Shown here: positions 1 to 7,293 of the stretch, in pieces
Layout: every line of letters begins with the position of its first letter
Position numbering within the stretch: position 1 is the stretch's first letter
Program-made: the position numbers and the translations under genes
Assembly (NCBI GenBank): GCA_913774725.1
Contig: CAJYIG010000153.1
Location: forward strand, 1 to 11,868
Direction: 5' to 3'
DNA length: 11,868 nt
Source: an uncultured Curtobacterium sp.
Lineage (GTDB): Bacteria > Actinomycetota > Actinomycetes > Actinomycetales > Microbacteriaceae
The notes under the pieces: generated by a model
What the model was told of the DNA's origin: nothing
What the model saw: the letters and a program-made list of their open reading frames with translations, nothing else
Databases searched by the model: none

Positions 1-67
1 CGCCCTCGTGCACGATGCGGAGGACGCGCGCGACGTTGCCGGGCGTGGTCGTGGCCGGTCGGGCCAT
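1..67 (-). CDS. ROK-family transcriptional repressor, N-terminal fragment (probable sugar/xylose repressor)
   Basis: Only the first 22 codons are inside the window; the gene continues past the left edge. The start is the ATG at 67-65 (minus), preceded by a strong AGGAGG Shine-Dalgarno at about 71-76. The visible peptide begins MARPATTTPGNVARVLRIVH. The pattern 'TPGNVxRVL' just after a short Ala/Thr/Pro leader is typical of actinobacterial ROK repressors, where it opens the N-terminal winged helix-turn-helix before the sugar-kinase-like domain. Such proteins often sit beside xylose genes and act as XylR. The diagnostic ROK signature and zinc-binding cysteines lie outside the window, so the family call rests on 22 residues plus context. 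It lies last in the minus-strand sugar cluster, behind a 126-bp gap holding a large hairpin and a small palindrome, so it probably has its own promoter. Confidence 0.55.
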   Translation of the reverse strand, partial: MARPATTTPGNVARVLRIVHEG

Positions 68-106
68 GGGTCCTCCTGTCGGTGGGGGTGGTGGTGGGCG
101 GTCGGG

Positions 107-119
107 CCCGAGTCTCGGG
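107..119. promoter_or_regulatory. 13-bp perfect palindrome upstream of the ROK gene, candidate operator
   Basis: CCCGAG-T-CTCGGG is a perfect palindrome with one central base, centred 46 bp upstream of the ROK start codon. Its core CCGAGTCTCG recurs at 167-176, on the other side of the long hairpin. The position suits autoregulation by the ROK protein or another dimeric regulator. This is inferred from position and symmetry only. Confidence 0.35.
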
Positions 120-120
120 G

Positions 121-164
121 CCAGCGACGTTCCTCGCGCTGATCAGGCCGAGGAACGTCGCTGG
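121..164. repeat. Perfect 16-bp inverted repeat (hairpin), possible terminator of the minus-strand cluster
   Basis: The arms 121-136 (CCAGCGACGTTCCTCG) and 149-164 (CGAGGAACGTCGCTGG) are exact reverse complements around a 12-base loop. The hairpin begins 30 bp beyond the stop of the TIM-barrel gene in its direction of transcription, where a terminator is expected. No T-run follows on either strand, so a classical intrinsic terminator is not assured. The hairpin is bracketed by 10-bp direct repeats CCGAGTCTCG at 108-117 and 167-176, which is more organised than a simple terminator needs. Confidence 0.6.
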
Positions 165-193
165 GTCCGAGTCTCGCGCACGCGCGGGGCCGC

Positions 194-1270
194 TCAGCGC
201 GAGCGGGAGAACGCGGCGTCGAAGGCGGCGTCGGGCGGCGCGATCGTGCCGAGCCGGCGGACGAACGCCAGCGCCTCGGGGCCGCCGACGAGCCGGTCCA
301 TGCCGGCGTCCTCCCACTCGACGCTCGTCGGGCCGTCGTACCCGATGTGGTTCAGCACGCGGAACACGCGCTCCCACGGCACGTCCCCGTGCCCGGCGGA
401 CACGAAGTCCCATCCGCGGCGGGGATCGCCCCACGGCAGGTGCGACCCGAGTCGGCCGTTCCGCCCGTCGAGCTGCTTCACCGACTCCTTGCAGTGCACG
501 TGGTACACCCGGTCGGCGAAGTCGAGCAGGAACGCGGCGGGGTCGAGGTCCTGCCAGACGAAGTGCGACGGGTCGAAGTTGAAGCCGAACGACGGCCGGT
601 CCGCGAACACGTCGAGTGCTCGACGAGCGGTCCAGTAGTCGTAGGCGATCTCGGACGGGTGCACTTCGAGCGCGAAGCGGACGCCGACCTCCTCGAACAC
701 GTCGAGGATCGGCGACCAGCGGTCGTGGAAGTCCTGGTACCCGGCGTCGATCATGCTCGCCGGGACCGGCGGGAACCCGGCGACGGTCTTCCAGATCGAC
801 GACCCGGAGAAGCCCGTCACGGTGTCGACGCCGAGGGCCCTGGCCGCCCGCGCGGTCCACTGCAGCTCCTCGGCCGCCCGCTGCCGGACGCCCTCGGGAT
901 CGCCGTCACCCCACACGTGCGGCGCGAGGATGTCCTCGTGCCGCTGGTCGATCGGGTCGTCGCACACGGCCTGGCCGGTCAGGTGGTTCGCGATCGTCCA
1001 GACCTGCAGCCCGTTCCGTTCGAGGACGGCCTTCCGGTCCGCCACGTACTCCGGGTCCGTGGCGGCGCGGCGCACGTCCAGGTGGTCGCCCCAGCAGGCG
1101 ATCTCCAGGCCGTCGTAGCCCCACTCGCCCGCCAGGCGTGCGACCTCCTCGAAGGGCAGGTCCGCCCACTGCCCGGTGAACAGGGTCACCGGCCTGGTCG
1201 ACCGGGCACCGCCGTCCGGCCTGGAGGCGCTGCTCACCTCGGTCCCGCCGGTTCCGTCCGTCGTCGTCAT
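194..1270 (-). CDS. TIM-barrel sugar (phosphate) isomerase/epimerase-like protein (AP endonuclease 2 superfamily)
   Basis: The protein has 358 residues, the usual size for this family. The barrel starts at about residue 27 ([15 protein letters not shown]) and contains the strand motif [15 protein letters not shown] (51-65). Family-type metal-site residues are visible: Glu202 (LEVHPSE), Asp233 (FNFDPSH), the VHCKE segment (258-262) and the C-terminal Glu318 (SVEWED). GHGDVPW (293-299) is also typical. Members isomerise or epimerise sugars or inositols, and some act as lyases/hydratases on 3-keto-glycosides; the substrate cannot be read from sequence. No signal peptide is seen, so it should be cytoplasmic. 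The ATG at 1270 was chosen because AGGAAGGA lies 8 bases upstream; the frame stays open to 1462, but that stretch is repeat DNA without an SD site. It follows the two oxidoreductases and ThuA gene on the same strand after a 109-bp gap, suggesting co-function. Confidence 0.85.
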   Translation of the reverse strand: MTTTDGTGGTEVSSASRPDGGARSTRPVTLFTGQWADLPFEEVARLAGEWGYDGLEIACWGDHLDVRRAATDPEYVADRKAVLERNGLQVWTIANHLTGQAVCDDPIDQRHEDILAPHVWGDGDPEGVRQRAAEELQWTARAARALGVDTVTGFSGSSIWKTVAGFPPVPASMIDAGYQDFHDRWSPILDVFEEVGVRFALEVHPSEIAYDYWTARRALDVFADRPSFGFNFDPSHFVWQDLDPAAFLLDFADRVYHVHCKESVKQLDGRNGRLGSHLPWGDPRRGWDFVSAGHGDVPWERVFRVLNHIGYDGPTSVEWEDAGMDRLVGGPEALAFVRRLGTIAPPDAAFDAAFSRSR

Positions 1271-1313
1271 CGTCGTCGTCCTTCCTCGCCTGTCGTGTCT
1301 CGTCCCGCGTCGT

Positions 1314-1377
1314 GCTGCTGCCGGGCCGGGTTGCTGCCGGGTCGTGCTGCTGCCGACTCGCGCTGCTGCCGAGTCTG
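1314..1377. repeat. 16-bp tandem repeat, four units, between two minus-strand genes
   Basis: The core GCTGCTGCCG (GTTGCTGCCG in unit 2) starts at 1314, 1330, 1346 and 1362, an exact 16-bp period. The last six bases of each unit vary. The array fills most of the 109-bp gap between the stop of the second oxidoreductase (1380) and the SD of the TIM-barrel gene (about 1279-1287). In the transcribed (minus) sense it reads as four CGGCAGCAGC/CGGCAGCAAC blocks. No terminator hairpin is evident in the gap, so read-through from the upstream genes is possible. Confidence 0.75.
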
Positions 1378-1379
1378 GC

Positions 1380-2480
1380 TCACCAGGACCCGGGTGTGGC
1401 ACCCGCCGGGACGGTGTCGGGCCGCTCGACCCGCGACCGGACCTCGACCACCGTGTGCTCACGGGCCGCGGTCGACACCGCCTCCATCACCTCGAGCACG
1501 TGGAACGCGAGCTCCCCGGACGCGCGGTGCGGACGGTCGGTCGCGATCGCGTGCGCCATGTCGGCGAGGCCGTACCCGCGCCCGGCGTCGGCGTACCCGG
1601 CGCCCGTCGGCAGGTCCCGCCACTCGCGGGTGGCGGCGTCGGCGACGGACACCGTGTCGGAGAACCGGTTCGGGTCGGGGACGCCGAGCGTGCCCGCGGT
1701 GCCGTACACCTCGAACAGCGGCGCACGGGTCGCCCAGACCTCGAACGACACCGTCACCGTGGAGACGACGCCGTCCGCGTGCTCGAGGACGGCGACCACG
1801 TGCGTGTCGATGTCCACCCGGAGCGGGGTGCCCGCCGCCGGCCCCGTCGCGATGGTGCGCGCACGGTCCGACCGGGTCGAGGAACCGCTGACCCGGACGA
1901 CCGGACCGAAGAACGACACGAGGCTCGTCAGGTAGTACGGCCCCATGTCGAGCAGCGGGCCGCCGCCCGGCTGGTAGTAGAACGCGGGAGCCGGGTGCCA
2001 GAGTTCGTGCCCGGGTGCCGACCACGACACCGCGGCCCCGACCGGGGTGCCGATCGCGCCGCTGTCGAGCGCCTGGCGGGCGGTCTGGATCCCGGTCCCG
2101 AGCACGGTGTCCGGCGCGCTGCCGATCCGCAGGCCCGCGCGGCGGGCGAGGTCGAGCACGGGCTGCGCCTCGGCCGTCGACATCGCCAGCGGCTTCTCGC
2201 CGTAGACGTGCTTGCCGGCCTCGAGCGCCCGCGTGGCGATCTCGGCGTGCGCGGCCGGGATCGTCAGGTTGAGCACGACGTCGACGTCGTCCGCCGCGAT
2301 GAGCTCGTCGACGCTCGTCCCCCGCACGCCCTGGGTCTCGCCCACGGCACGCGCCCGGTCGACGTCGATGTCCGCGACGGCGGTGAGCTCGAGCCCGGGC
2401 AGCGCCGGGAAGTGCTCGAAGTACTGCTGGCTGATGACGCCGACGCCGACGACCCCCACCCGCAACGGTCGGTCGTTCAC
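1380..2480 (-). CDS. Gfo/Idh/MocA family NAD(P)-dependent sugar oxidoreductase (second of two)
   Basis: The predicted protein has 366 residues. The N-terminal Rossmann domain shows the dinucleotide loop GVGVIS (about 12-17), Asp37 after the second strand (AVADID), and the catalytic-lysine motif YGEKPLA (93-99, Lys96). The C-terminal domain carries [13 protein letters not shown] (172-184). In most relatives this motif is D-x-G-x-H; here Tyr182 replaces the usual His, so the reaction or substrate may differ from its neighbour. The expected reaction is oxidation or reduction of a sugar or glycoside hydroxyl in the cytoplasm. The GTG at 2480 overlaps the stop of the ThuA gene (GTGA), implying translational coupling. 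An in-frame GTG at 2492 sits better behind GAGGGGA (2504-2498) and would add four residues. It shares an operon with ThuA and the first Gfo/Idh/MocA gene. Confidence 0.9.
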   Translation of the reverse strand: MNDRPLRVGVVGVGVISQQYFEHFPALPGLELTAVADIDVDRARAVGETQGVRGTSVDELIAADDVDVVLNLTIPAAHAEIATRALEAGKHVYGEKPLAMSTAEAQPVLDLARRAGLRIGSAPDTVLGTGIQTARQALDSGAIGTPVGAAVSWSAPGHELWHPAPAFYYQPGGGPLLDMGPYYLTSLVSFFGPVVRVSGSSTRSDRARTIATGPAAGTPLRVDIDTHVVAVLEHADGVVSTVTVSFEVWATRAPLFEVYGTAGTLGVPDPNRFSDTVSVADAATREWRDLPTGAGYADAGRGYGLADMAHAIATDRPHRASGELAFHVLEVMEAVSTAAREHTVVEVRSRVERPDTVPAGATPGSW

Positions 2481-3175
2481 CGGGCTGCCCACAGGAGTCC
2501 CCTCTCGATGATCGTGCGGAGCGGCTGCGACTCGACGACCTCGAGCCGGTGCCCGGGTGCCGAGACGAACACGCGCCCCTGCCCCCACTGCCGGGTCCAG
2601 ATCGCGGGCGCGGTGACCGGGCGGTTCCAGGCGTCGAAGTCCCGGGCCTCCTGCGTGGTCGTCGCCAGCACGTCGTTGTACTCGTCGGAGAGCACCCAGT
2701 ACTGCTCGGTCACGAGGTCGAAGTCCTCGACGCCCTGCGTGATCGGGTGCTCGTGCCCCGCGTCGGTGATGTGCACCGTGTACGGGATGTAGTTGTCGGA
2801 CTGCTCGCCGGTGCGCTCCGACGGGTGCTTGCCCGCGTGGTGCGCGAACTGCCCGCCGATCATGTGCAGGTAGTCGGCGGTGTTCCGGAAGGCGTCCGCG
2901 ATCCCGCCGTGCCACCCGGCGAGCCCGGCGCCGCCGAGCACCGCCCGTTGCAGTCCGGCGAACTCGTCGTCCGCGATGGTCGACATCGTGACGATCTGCA
3001 CGATCAGGTCGACGTCGGCCATCGCGGCTTCGTCGGCGTAGACGGCGGTGCCCGCCTCGACGCGCACGTCGAAGCCGTTGTCGCGCAGGAACGGGACGAA
3101 CAGGTCGGTGGTCTCGACGGGCATGTGTCCGTCCCACCCGCCCCGGACGACCAGGGCCTTCTTCTCGGCGGCCAT
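2477..3175 (-). CDS. ThuA-domain protein (trehalose-utilisation family)
   Basis: The protein has 232 residues and is a single ThuA domain with a class I glutamine-amidotransferase-like fold. Visible hallmarks are the first strand [11 protein letters not shown] (7-17), the central [13 protein letters not shown] (84-96), [11 protein letters not shown] (107-117) and a C-terminal VFVSAPGH (202-209). No amidotransferase catalytic Cys stands in the nucleophile-elbow position; WHGG is there, as is normal for ThuA proteins. In rhizobia ThuA works with ThuB, a Gfo/Idh/MocA dehydrogenase, in trehalose conversion to 3-keto-trehalose, and the domain is common beside sugar oxidoreductases. Here it lies between two such genes. 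Its ATG shares a base with the upstream stop (TGATG at 3177-3173), and the next gene starts inside its stop (GTGA), so all three are probably translated as a coupled set. The exact substrate is unknown. Confidence 0.9.
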   Translation of the reverse strand: MAAEKKALVVRGGWDGHMPVETTDLFVPFLRDNGFDVRVEAGTAVYADEAAMADVDLIVQIVTMSTIADDEFAGLQRAVLGGAGLAGWHGGIADAFRNTADYLHMIGGQFAHHAGKHPSERTGEQSDNYIPYTVHITDAGHEHPITQGVEDFDLVTEQYWVLSDEYNDVLATTTQEARDFDAWNRPVTAPAIWTRQWGQGRVFVSAPGHRLEVVESQPLRTIIERGLLWAAR

Positions 3176-4368
3176 CAGATCGCCGTCCAGGCGCTGCCGT
3201 CGGCCGCACTGCGCTCGACCGCGTCGAGGACCCGCTGCACGTGGAGGCCATCCGCGAACGACGGCTGCGGGTCGGTGCCCGCGACGATCGCCCGCACGAA
3301 GTCGGTGACCTGGTGGCTGAAGGTGTGCTCGTAGCCGATGAGGTGCCCGGTCGGCCACCACGCAGCCATCCACGGGTGCTCCGGCTCGGTGACGAGGATG
3401 CGCCGGAAGCCCTGCTCCCCCGCGGGCGCCGACGACTCGTACAGGCGCAGCTCGTTCATCGACTCGAGGTCGAACTGGATCGCACCCTCGGACCCGCTGA
3501 CCTCGAGCGTCAGCCCGTTCTTCCGGCCGGTCGCGTAGCGCGTGGCCTCGAAGGTGCTGATCGCACCCTCGGCAGCGCCGCCGGTCAGCCGACCGAGGAA
3601 GAACGCGGCGTCGTCGACGGTGACCTGCCCGCGCTCGCTCGACGCGGTGCCGGAGAGTCCGACGCCCTCGGCCATGAGCGGGCGCTCGTGCACGAAGGTC
3701 TCGAGCGTGCCGGACACGGTCGAGAGCTGTGCGCCCGTGACGTGCTCGACGAGGTCGATCGCGTGCGCGCCGATGTCGCCGAGCGAGCCGGAGCCGGCGA
3801 GCGCCTTGTCCAGGCGCCACGTCATCGGTCCGTCCTCGTCGGCCAACCAGTCCTGCAGGTAGAGCGCGCGGACCTGGCGGACCGTCCCGATCCTCCCGTC
3901 CGCGACCAGCTGCCGGGCGAACGCGACGGCGGGGACGCGGCGGTAGCTGAAGCCGACCATCGCGCGGACGCCGCGCTCGGCGGCGGCGGTCGCCGCAGCG
4001 GTCATCGCCTCGGCCTCGTCCACGGTGTTGGCGAGCGGCTTCTCGCACAGGACGTGCTTGCCGGCCTCCAGTGCGGCGATCGCGACCTCGACGTGCGAGG
4101 ACCCGGGCGACACGATGTCGACGACGTCGATGTCGTGGTCCGCCACCACCTGCCGCCAGTCGGTCGACGCGGCCTGCCAGCCGTACTGTCGGCGCGCCGC
4201 CTCGGTGCGCTCGGCGTCACGGCCGACGACCACGGCCATCTCGGGCTCCACGCCGAGGTCGAAGAACCGCGGGGCGGTCCGCCACGCCTGGGAGTGCGCC
4301 GCTCCCATGAAGCCGTGCCCGACCATGGCGACGCGCAGTCGTCCCGGTCCGTGTCCGTCCTGTGCCAT
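3175..4368 (-). CDS. Gfo/Idh/MocA family NAD(P)-dependent sugar oxidoreductase (first of two, operon leader)
   Basis: The protein has 397 residues. It shows the Rossmann loop GHGFMG (17-22), the catalytic-lysine motif CEKPLA (108-113, Lys110) and the canonical [13 protein letters not shown] (194-206) with Asp198 and His202. This is a complete dehydrogenase active site, unlike the downstream paralogue with Tyr at the His position. The likely role is NAD(P)-dependent oxidation of a sugar or glycoside hydroxyl, ThuB-like given the adjacent ThuA gene. The ATG at 4368 is supported by AAAGGAG 8 bases upstream. The frame is open back to 4518, but that would run through the divergent promoter and into xylA. 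The gene is transcribed divergently from xylA across a 97-bp gap, so both arms are probably controlled from the same operator. Confidence 0.92.
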   Translation of the reverse strand: MAQDGHGPGRLRVAMVGHGFMGAAHSQAWRTAPRFFDLGVEPEMAVVVGRDAERTEAARRQYGWQAASTDWRQVVADHDIDVVDIVSPGSSHVEVAIAALEAGKHVLCEKPLANTVDEAEAMTAAATAAAERGVRAMVGFSYRRVPAVAFARQLVADGRIGTVRQVRALYLQDWLADEDGPMTWRLDKALAGSGSLGDIGAHAIDLVEHVTGAQLSTVSGTLETFVHERPLMAEGVGLSGTASSERGQVTVDDAAFFLGRLTGGAAEGAISTFEATRYATGRKNGLTLEVSGSEGAIQFDLESMNELRLYESSAPAGEQGFRRILVTEPEHPWMAAWWPTGHLIGYEHTFSHQVTDFVRAIVAGTDPQPSFADGLHVQRVLDAVERSAADGSAWTAI

Positions 4369-4393
4369 CCACTCGCTCCTTTGCGATCCGGTG

Positions 4394-4422
4394 TTGCCAG
4401 GATCCACCCTACCGCTTATGTT
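4394..4422 (+). promoter_or_regulatory. sigma-70-type promoter of xylAB
   Basis: A -35 box TTGCCA (4394-4399), exactly 17 bases of spacer, and a -10 box TATGTT (4417-4422) match the actinobacterial housekeeping consensus well. The predicted start near 4429 gives a leader of about 37 bases to the xylA ATG. It is the clearest promoter in the window. Confidence 0.65.
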
Positions 4423-4433
4423 GGGCGCGGCAA
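4406..4433 (-). promoter_or_regulatory. Divergent promoter of the oxidoreductase-ThuA operon
   Basis: On the minus strand TTGCCG (4433-4428), a 16-base spacer and TAGGGT (4411-4406) form a plausible -35/-10 pair, starting transcription near 4399, some 30 bases before the ATG at 4368. Its -35 box lies inside the inverted repeat at 4418-4436, so one bound repressor could block both directions. It is weaker than the xylA promoter. Confidence 0.4.
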
Positions 4434-4436
4434 CAT
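4418..4436. promoter_or_regulatory. Inverted-repeat operator between the divergent arms
   Basis: ATGTTG-ggcgcgg-CAACAT has 6-bp perfect arms and a 7-base centre. It overlaps the xylA -10 box and start site and covers the -35 box of the opposing promoter, the right geometry for a sugar-responsive repressor. The partial ROK gene at the left edge is the obvious candidate binder; a LacI-type protein elsewhere cannot be excluded. A lone outward half-site TGTTGCC (4392-4398) mirrors GGCAACA (4429-4435). Confidence 0.5.
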
Positions 4437-4454
4437 TTTGTTTCGACGACGAAC

Positions 4455-4462
4455 GGTGATCC
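4455..4462 (+). promoter_or_regulatory. Unusual xylA ribosome-binding site (downstream part of the extended Shine-Dalgarno)
   Basis: GGTGATCC ends 3 bases before the xylA ATG (4466). It lacks the GGAGG core but is fully complementary to the GGATCACC segment of the conserved 16S rRNA 3' end, i.e. the distal part of AGGAGGTGATCC. The pairing register would place the ribosome close to the ATG. The complementarity is seen; its use is inferred. Confidence 0.45.
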
Positions 4463-4465
4463 ACC

Positions 4466-5659
4466 ATGGCAACGACGCCCACCCGCGACGACAAGTTCTC
4501 CTTCGGTCTCTGGACCATCGGCTACAACGGCTCCGACCCGTTCGGCGGCCCGACCCGTCCCGCGCTGGACGTGGTCGAGGCGGTCGAGAAGCTCGACGAG
4601 CTCGGCGCCTACGGCCTGACCTTCCACGACGACGACCTGTTCGCGTTCGGCTCGACCGACGCCGAGCGCCAGGCGCAGATCGACCGCCTCAAGGGTGCGC
4701 TCGACTCCACCGGCATCATCGTGCCGATGGTCACGACGAACCTGTTCTCGGCGCCCGTCTTCAAGGACGGCGGCTTCACCTCGAACGACCGCGCCGTCCG
4801 TCGCTTCGCGCTCCGCAAGGTGCTCCGCAACCTCGACCTGGCCGCCGAGCTCGGTGCGAAGACATTCGTCATGTGGGGTGGCCGCGAGGGCTCGGAGTAC
4901 GACTCCGCGAAGGACGTGCAGGCCGCGCTCGAGCGCTACCGCGAGGCCGTCAACCTGCTCGCCCAGTACGTCACCGACAAGGGCTACGACATCCGCTTCG
5001 CCATCGAGCCGAAGCCGAACGAGCCCCGCGGCGACATCCTCCTGCCGACCCTCGGCCACGCGATCGCCTTCACCGAGACGCTCGAGCGTCCGGAGCTGTT
5101 CGGCATCAACCCCGAGGTCGGCCACGAGCAGATGGCGGGCCTGAACTTCACGGCCGGCATCGCCCAGGCGCTCTACCAGGGCAAGCTCTTCCACATCGAC
5201 CTCAACGGCCAGCGCGGCATCAAGTACGACCAGGACCTGGTGTTCGGCCACGGCGACCTGCAGAACGCCTTCTCGCTCGTCGACCTGCTCGAGCACGGCG
5301 CCCCGCAGGGTGGCCCGGCGTACGACGGCCCCCGTCACTTCGACTACAAGCCGAGCCGCACCGAGGACATCACCGGCGTCTGGGACTCGGCGCAGGCGAA
5401 CATGCGCATGTACCTGCTCCTCAAGGAGCGCGCGCAGGCGTTCCGCGCCGACCCCGAGGTGCAGGAGGCCCTGTCCGCCGCCAAGGTCGACGAGCTGAGC
5501 ACCCCGACGCTGAACAGCGGCGAGTCGTACGACGACTTCCTCGCCGATCGCTCGGCGTACGAGGACTTCGACGCCGACGCGTACTTCGGCGGCAAGGGCT
5601 TCGGCTTCGTGCGCCTGCAGCAGCTCGCGATCGAACACCTCATGGGCGCGCGGAATTGA
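4466..5659 (+). CDS. xylA: Xylose isomerase
   Basis: The protein has 397 residues and converts D-xylose to D-xylulose (EC 5.3.1.5) in the cytoplasm. The length fits the short class I enzymes of actinobacteria (about 390 residues). All catalytic and metal residues are in place: His54 and Asp57 (FHDDDLF), WGGREG (137-142), Glu181 and Lys183 ([11 protein letters not shown]), Glu217 and His220 (INPEVGHEQ), Asp245, Asp255 and Asp257 ([14 protein letters not shown]), and Asp293 (HFDYKP). The numbering is nearly that of the Streptomyces enzymes. The ATG at 4466 is the first good start after the promoter and gives the normal N-terminus. xylB follows with a 4-base overlap at the stop (TTGA). Expression is probably repressed through the inverted repeat at 4418-4436 and relieved by xylose. 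Confidence 0.97.
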   Translation: MATTPTRDDKFSFGLWTIGYNGSDPFGGPTRPALDVVEAVEKLDELGAYGLTFHDDDLFAFGSTDAERQAQIDRLKGALDSTGIIVPMVTTNLFSAPVFKDGGFTSNDRAVRRFALRKVLRNLDLAAELGAKTFVMWGGREGSEYDSAKDVQAALERYREAVNLLAQYVTDKGYDIRFAIEPKPNEPRGDILLPTLGHAIAFTETLERPELFGINPEVGHEQMAGLNFTAGIAQALYQGKLFHIDLNGQRGIKYDQDLVFGHGDLQNAFSLVDLLEHGAPQGGPAYDGPRHFDYKPSRTEDITGVWDSAQANMRMYLLLKERAQAFRADPEVQEALSAAKVDELSTPTLNSGESYDDFLADRSAYEDFDADAYFGGKGFGFVRLQQLAIEHLMGARN

Positions 5660-7257
5660 AGGCAGACGCGCCAGCGGCTGCATTCCGCGCGCTGAGGCGG
5701 CCTGCCGCCGAAGGGGCTGACGTCGTCGAGCGTCAGCTCGTCGCGGGCGTCGACTCGTCGACGCAGTCCTGCAAGGTCACCATCCGTGACGCGTCGACCG
5801 GCGCGGTCGTCCGGGAGGGCCGAACGGCCCACCCGGACGGCACGTCCGTCGACCCCCGCCACTGGTGGGACGCGCTCGGCTCGGCGATCGCGGACGCCGG
5901 CGGGCTCGACGACGTCGCCGCCGTCGCGGTCGCCGGGCAGCAGCACGGCATGGTCGCGCTCGACGCCGACGGTCGCGTGGTCCGCGACGCGCTCCTGTGG
6001 AACGACGTCCGCAGCGCCGACGCGGCCGCGCAGATGGTCGAGGAGCTCGGCCGGGAGGCATGGGTCGCCCGCACGGGTCTGGTCCCGGTGGCGTCGTTCA
6101 CCGGCACCAAGCTGCGGTGGCTCCGCGACGCCGAGCCCGAGAACGCGGCACGCGTCGCCGCCGTCGCACTCCCCCACGACTGGCTGTCGTGGCGACTGCG
6201 CGGGTACGGCCCGGCGGACGAGAGCCCGCTCGGCCCCGACCTCGACGCCCTGGCGACGGACGGCTCGGACGCCAGCGGTACCGGCTACTGGGACCCGGTG
6301 CGCCGGGAGTACGACGCGGAGCTGTTCGAGGCCGCGCTCGGTCGTCGCGCACGGGTCGCTGGGAACCAGGTTCCGGACGAGGAACCACGGCAGAGCGCGG
6401 TGCAGCGTCCGGAACCTGGTTCCGCGGGCTCCTCGGACGCGGTCGTGGTGCCGCGGGTCGTGGCCCCGGACGAGGCGATGGGCGCGCTCGAGGGCGACGT
6501 CGAGCTGCCCGGCGGTGCCGTCGCTCGTGCCGGACTCGTCGTCGGGCCGGGGCTCGGCGACAACGCCGGCGCGGCACTCGGCCTCGGGCTCGGCCCGGGC
6601 GACGTCGCGGTGTCCCTCGGTACCAGCGGGACGGTCTTCGGCGTCACCGACACCGAGGTGACGGACCCGAGCGGGACCGTGGCGGGCTTCGCCGACGGGA
6701 CCGGGTCGCGCCTCCCGATCGTCACCACGCTCAACGCGGCCCGCGTGCTCGAGGTGATCGGCGGACTCCTCTCCGTCGACCACGGCGAGCTCGGCGAGCT
6801 CGCGCTGCAGGCGCCGGCGGGGGCGGACGGGCTCGTGCTCGTGCCGTACTTCGTCGGCGAGCGCACGCCGAACCGGCCGGACGCGACCGCCTCGCTCGTG
6901 GGCATGACGCCCGCGACGACGGACCGGGCACACCTGGCCCGCGCCGCCGTCGAGGGCATGCTCTGCGCCCTGGCCGACGGGCTCGCCGCGGTCGAGGACA
7001 CCGGCGTGCACGTGTCGCGGCTGCTGCTCATCGGTGGCGCGGCGCGGAACGAGGCCGTCCGGGCCGTCGCCGCGCAGGTGTTCGGCCGCGACGTGTCGAT
7101 CCCGGAGCCCGGCGAGTACGTCGCCTCGGGTGCCGCGCGACAGGCCGCGTGGGTGCTGACCGGGAGCCTGCCGTCGTGGGAGGTCTCCGCGACGGTCGTG
7201 CCCGCGGACCCGCACCCCGAGGTGCTCGAGCAGTACCGCGCCGCCGCCCGCCAGTAG
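5656..7257 (+). CDS. xylB: Xylulokinase (FGGY family) with two extra in-frame segments
   Basis: The enzyme phosphorylates D-xylulose to D-xylulose 5-phosphate with ATP (EC 2.7.1.17), the step after XylA. FGGY motifs are clear: [11 protein letters not shown] (31-41), [10 protein letters not shown] (94-103), DASGTGYWD (205-213), GPGLGDNAG (298-306, catalytic Asp302), [10 protein letters not shown] (319-328) and the C-terminal [10 protein letters not shown] (456-465). The gene is 533 codons, against about 460-490 for the family. One surplus is the N-terminus: the usual protein would begin just before LVAGVDSST (28-36), yet no ATG or GTG is available there. The only in-frame start is TTG at 5656, overlapping the xylA stop, which adds about 27 residues encoded by hairpin DNA. 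The second surplus, about residues 235-260, is the 18-bp inverted repeat read in frame before [11 protein letters not shown]. All active-site motifs remain, so it is probably functional. The 5' end is the least certain point. Confidence 0.9.
   Translation: MKADAPAAAFRALRRPAAEGADVVERQLVAGVDSSTQSCKVTIRDASTGAVVREGRTAHPDGTSVDPRHWWDALGSAIADAGGLDDVAAVAVAGQQHGMVALDADGRVVRDALLWNDVRSADAAAQMVEELGREAWVARTGLVPVASFTGTKLRWLRDAEPENAARVAAVALPHDWLSWRLRGYGPADESPLGPDLDALATDGSDASGTGYWDPVRREYDAELFEAALGRRARVAGNQVPDEEPRQSAVQRPEPGSAGSSDAVVVPRVVAPDEAMGALEGDVELPGGAVARAGLVVGPGLGDNAGAALGLGLGPGDVAVSLGTSGTVFGVTDTEVTDPSGTVAGFADGTGSRLPIVTTLNAARVLEVIGGLLSVDHGELGELALQAPAGADGLVLVPYFVGERTPNRPDATASLVGMTPATTDRAHLARAAVEGMLCALADGLAAVEDTGVHVSRLLLIGGAARNEAVRAVAAQVFGRDVSIPEPGEYVASGAARQAAWVLTGSLPSWEVSATVVPADPHPEVLEQYRAAARQ
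5669..5699 (+). repeat. Imperfect hairpin at the xylA-xylB junction
   Basis: CGCCAGCG (5669-5676) pairs with CGCTG-A-GGCG (5690-5699) with one bulged A and a 13-base loop; outside it GGCAG (5661-5665) can pair with CTGCC (5702-5706). A second small inverted repeat follows, GCTGACG (5716-5722) with CGTCAGC (5731-5737). The structure starts just after the xylA stop and lies in the stretch encoding the odd XylB N-terminus. It could affect xylB translation or mRNA stability. Confidence 0.4.
6362..6423. repeat. Perfect 18-bp inverted repeat inserted within xylB
   Basis: Arms 6362-6379 (GGAACCAGGTTCCGGACG) and 6406-6423 (CGTCCGGAACCTGGTTCC) are exact reverse complements around a 26-base loop. Each arm contains the smaller palindrome GGAACC-A/T-GGTTCC. 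The element encodes about residues 236-256 of XylB, in a place where relatives pass directly from the 'EAALGR' helix to the 'VVVPRVVAP' segment. It stays in frame and leaves kinase motifs intact. It looks like a small palindromic repeat (REP/MITE-like) that landed in a surface loop. Confidence 0.75.
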
Positions 7258-7293
7258 GACGAACCGCTCGTAGGAAGACGAATCGCGCGTAGG
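7258..7293 (+). repeat. 17-bp direct repeat downstream of xylB
   Basis: Copies at 7258-7274 and 7277-7293 share the pattern GACGAAyCGCkCGTAGG, matching at 15 of 17 positions with a 19-bp period. The second copy contains the start of TAGGGT (7290-7295), a possible -10 box for the esterase gene. This arrangement resembles paired regulator sites, though none is recognised. Confidence 0.5.

Noticed and set aside
78..106. G-rich stretch on the plus strand as a G-quadruplex.
   Set aside because: It has only three clear runs of three or more G within a compact span; the fourth is inside the palindrome. Too weak to call.
1314..1377. Short regularly spaced repeats considered as a CRISPR array.
   Set aside because: The period is 16 bp with a 10-bp core, far too short for repeat-spacer units, and there are no cas genes.
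1271..1462. A 64-residue N-terminal extension of the TIM-barrel protein from an upstream start at 1462.
   Set aside because: It would run across the 16-bp tandem repeat and into the preceding gene, and has no SD; the ATG at 1270 has AGGAAGGA.
3241..5655. The xylB reading frame stays open far upstream, under xylA and the oxidoreductase gene, giving a 1338-codon frame.
   Set aside because: The upstream part is a third-position G/C shadow of genes in other frames with no protein-like motifs; only the part from 5656 encodes xylulokinase.
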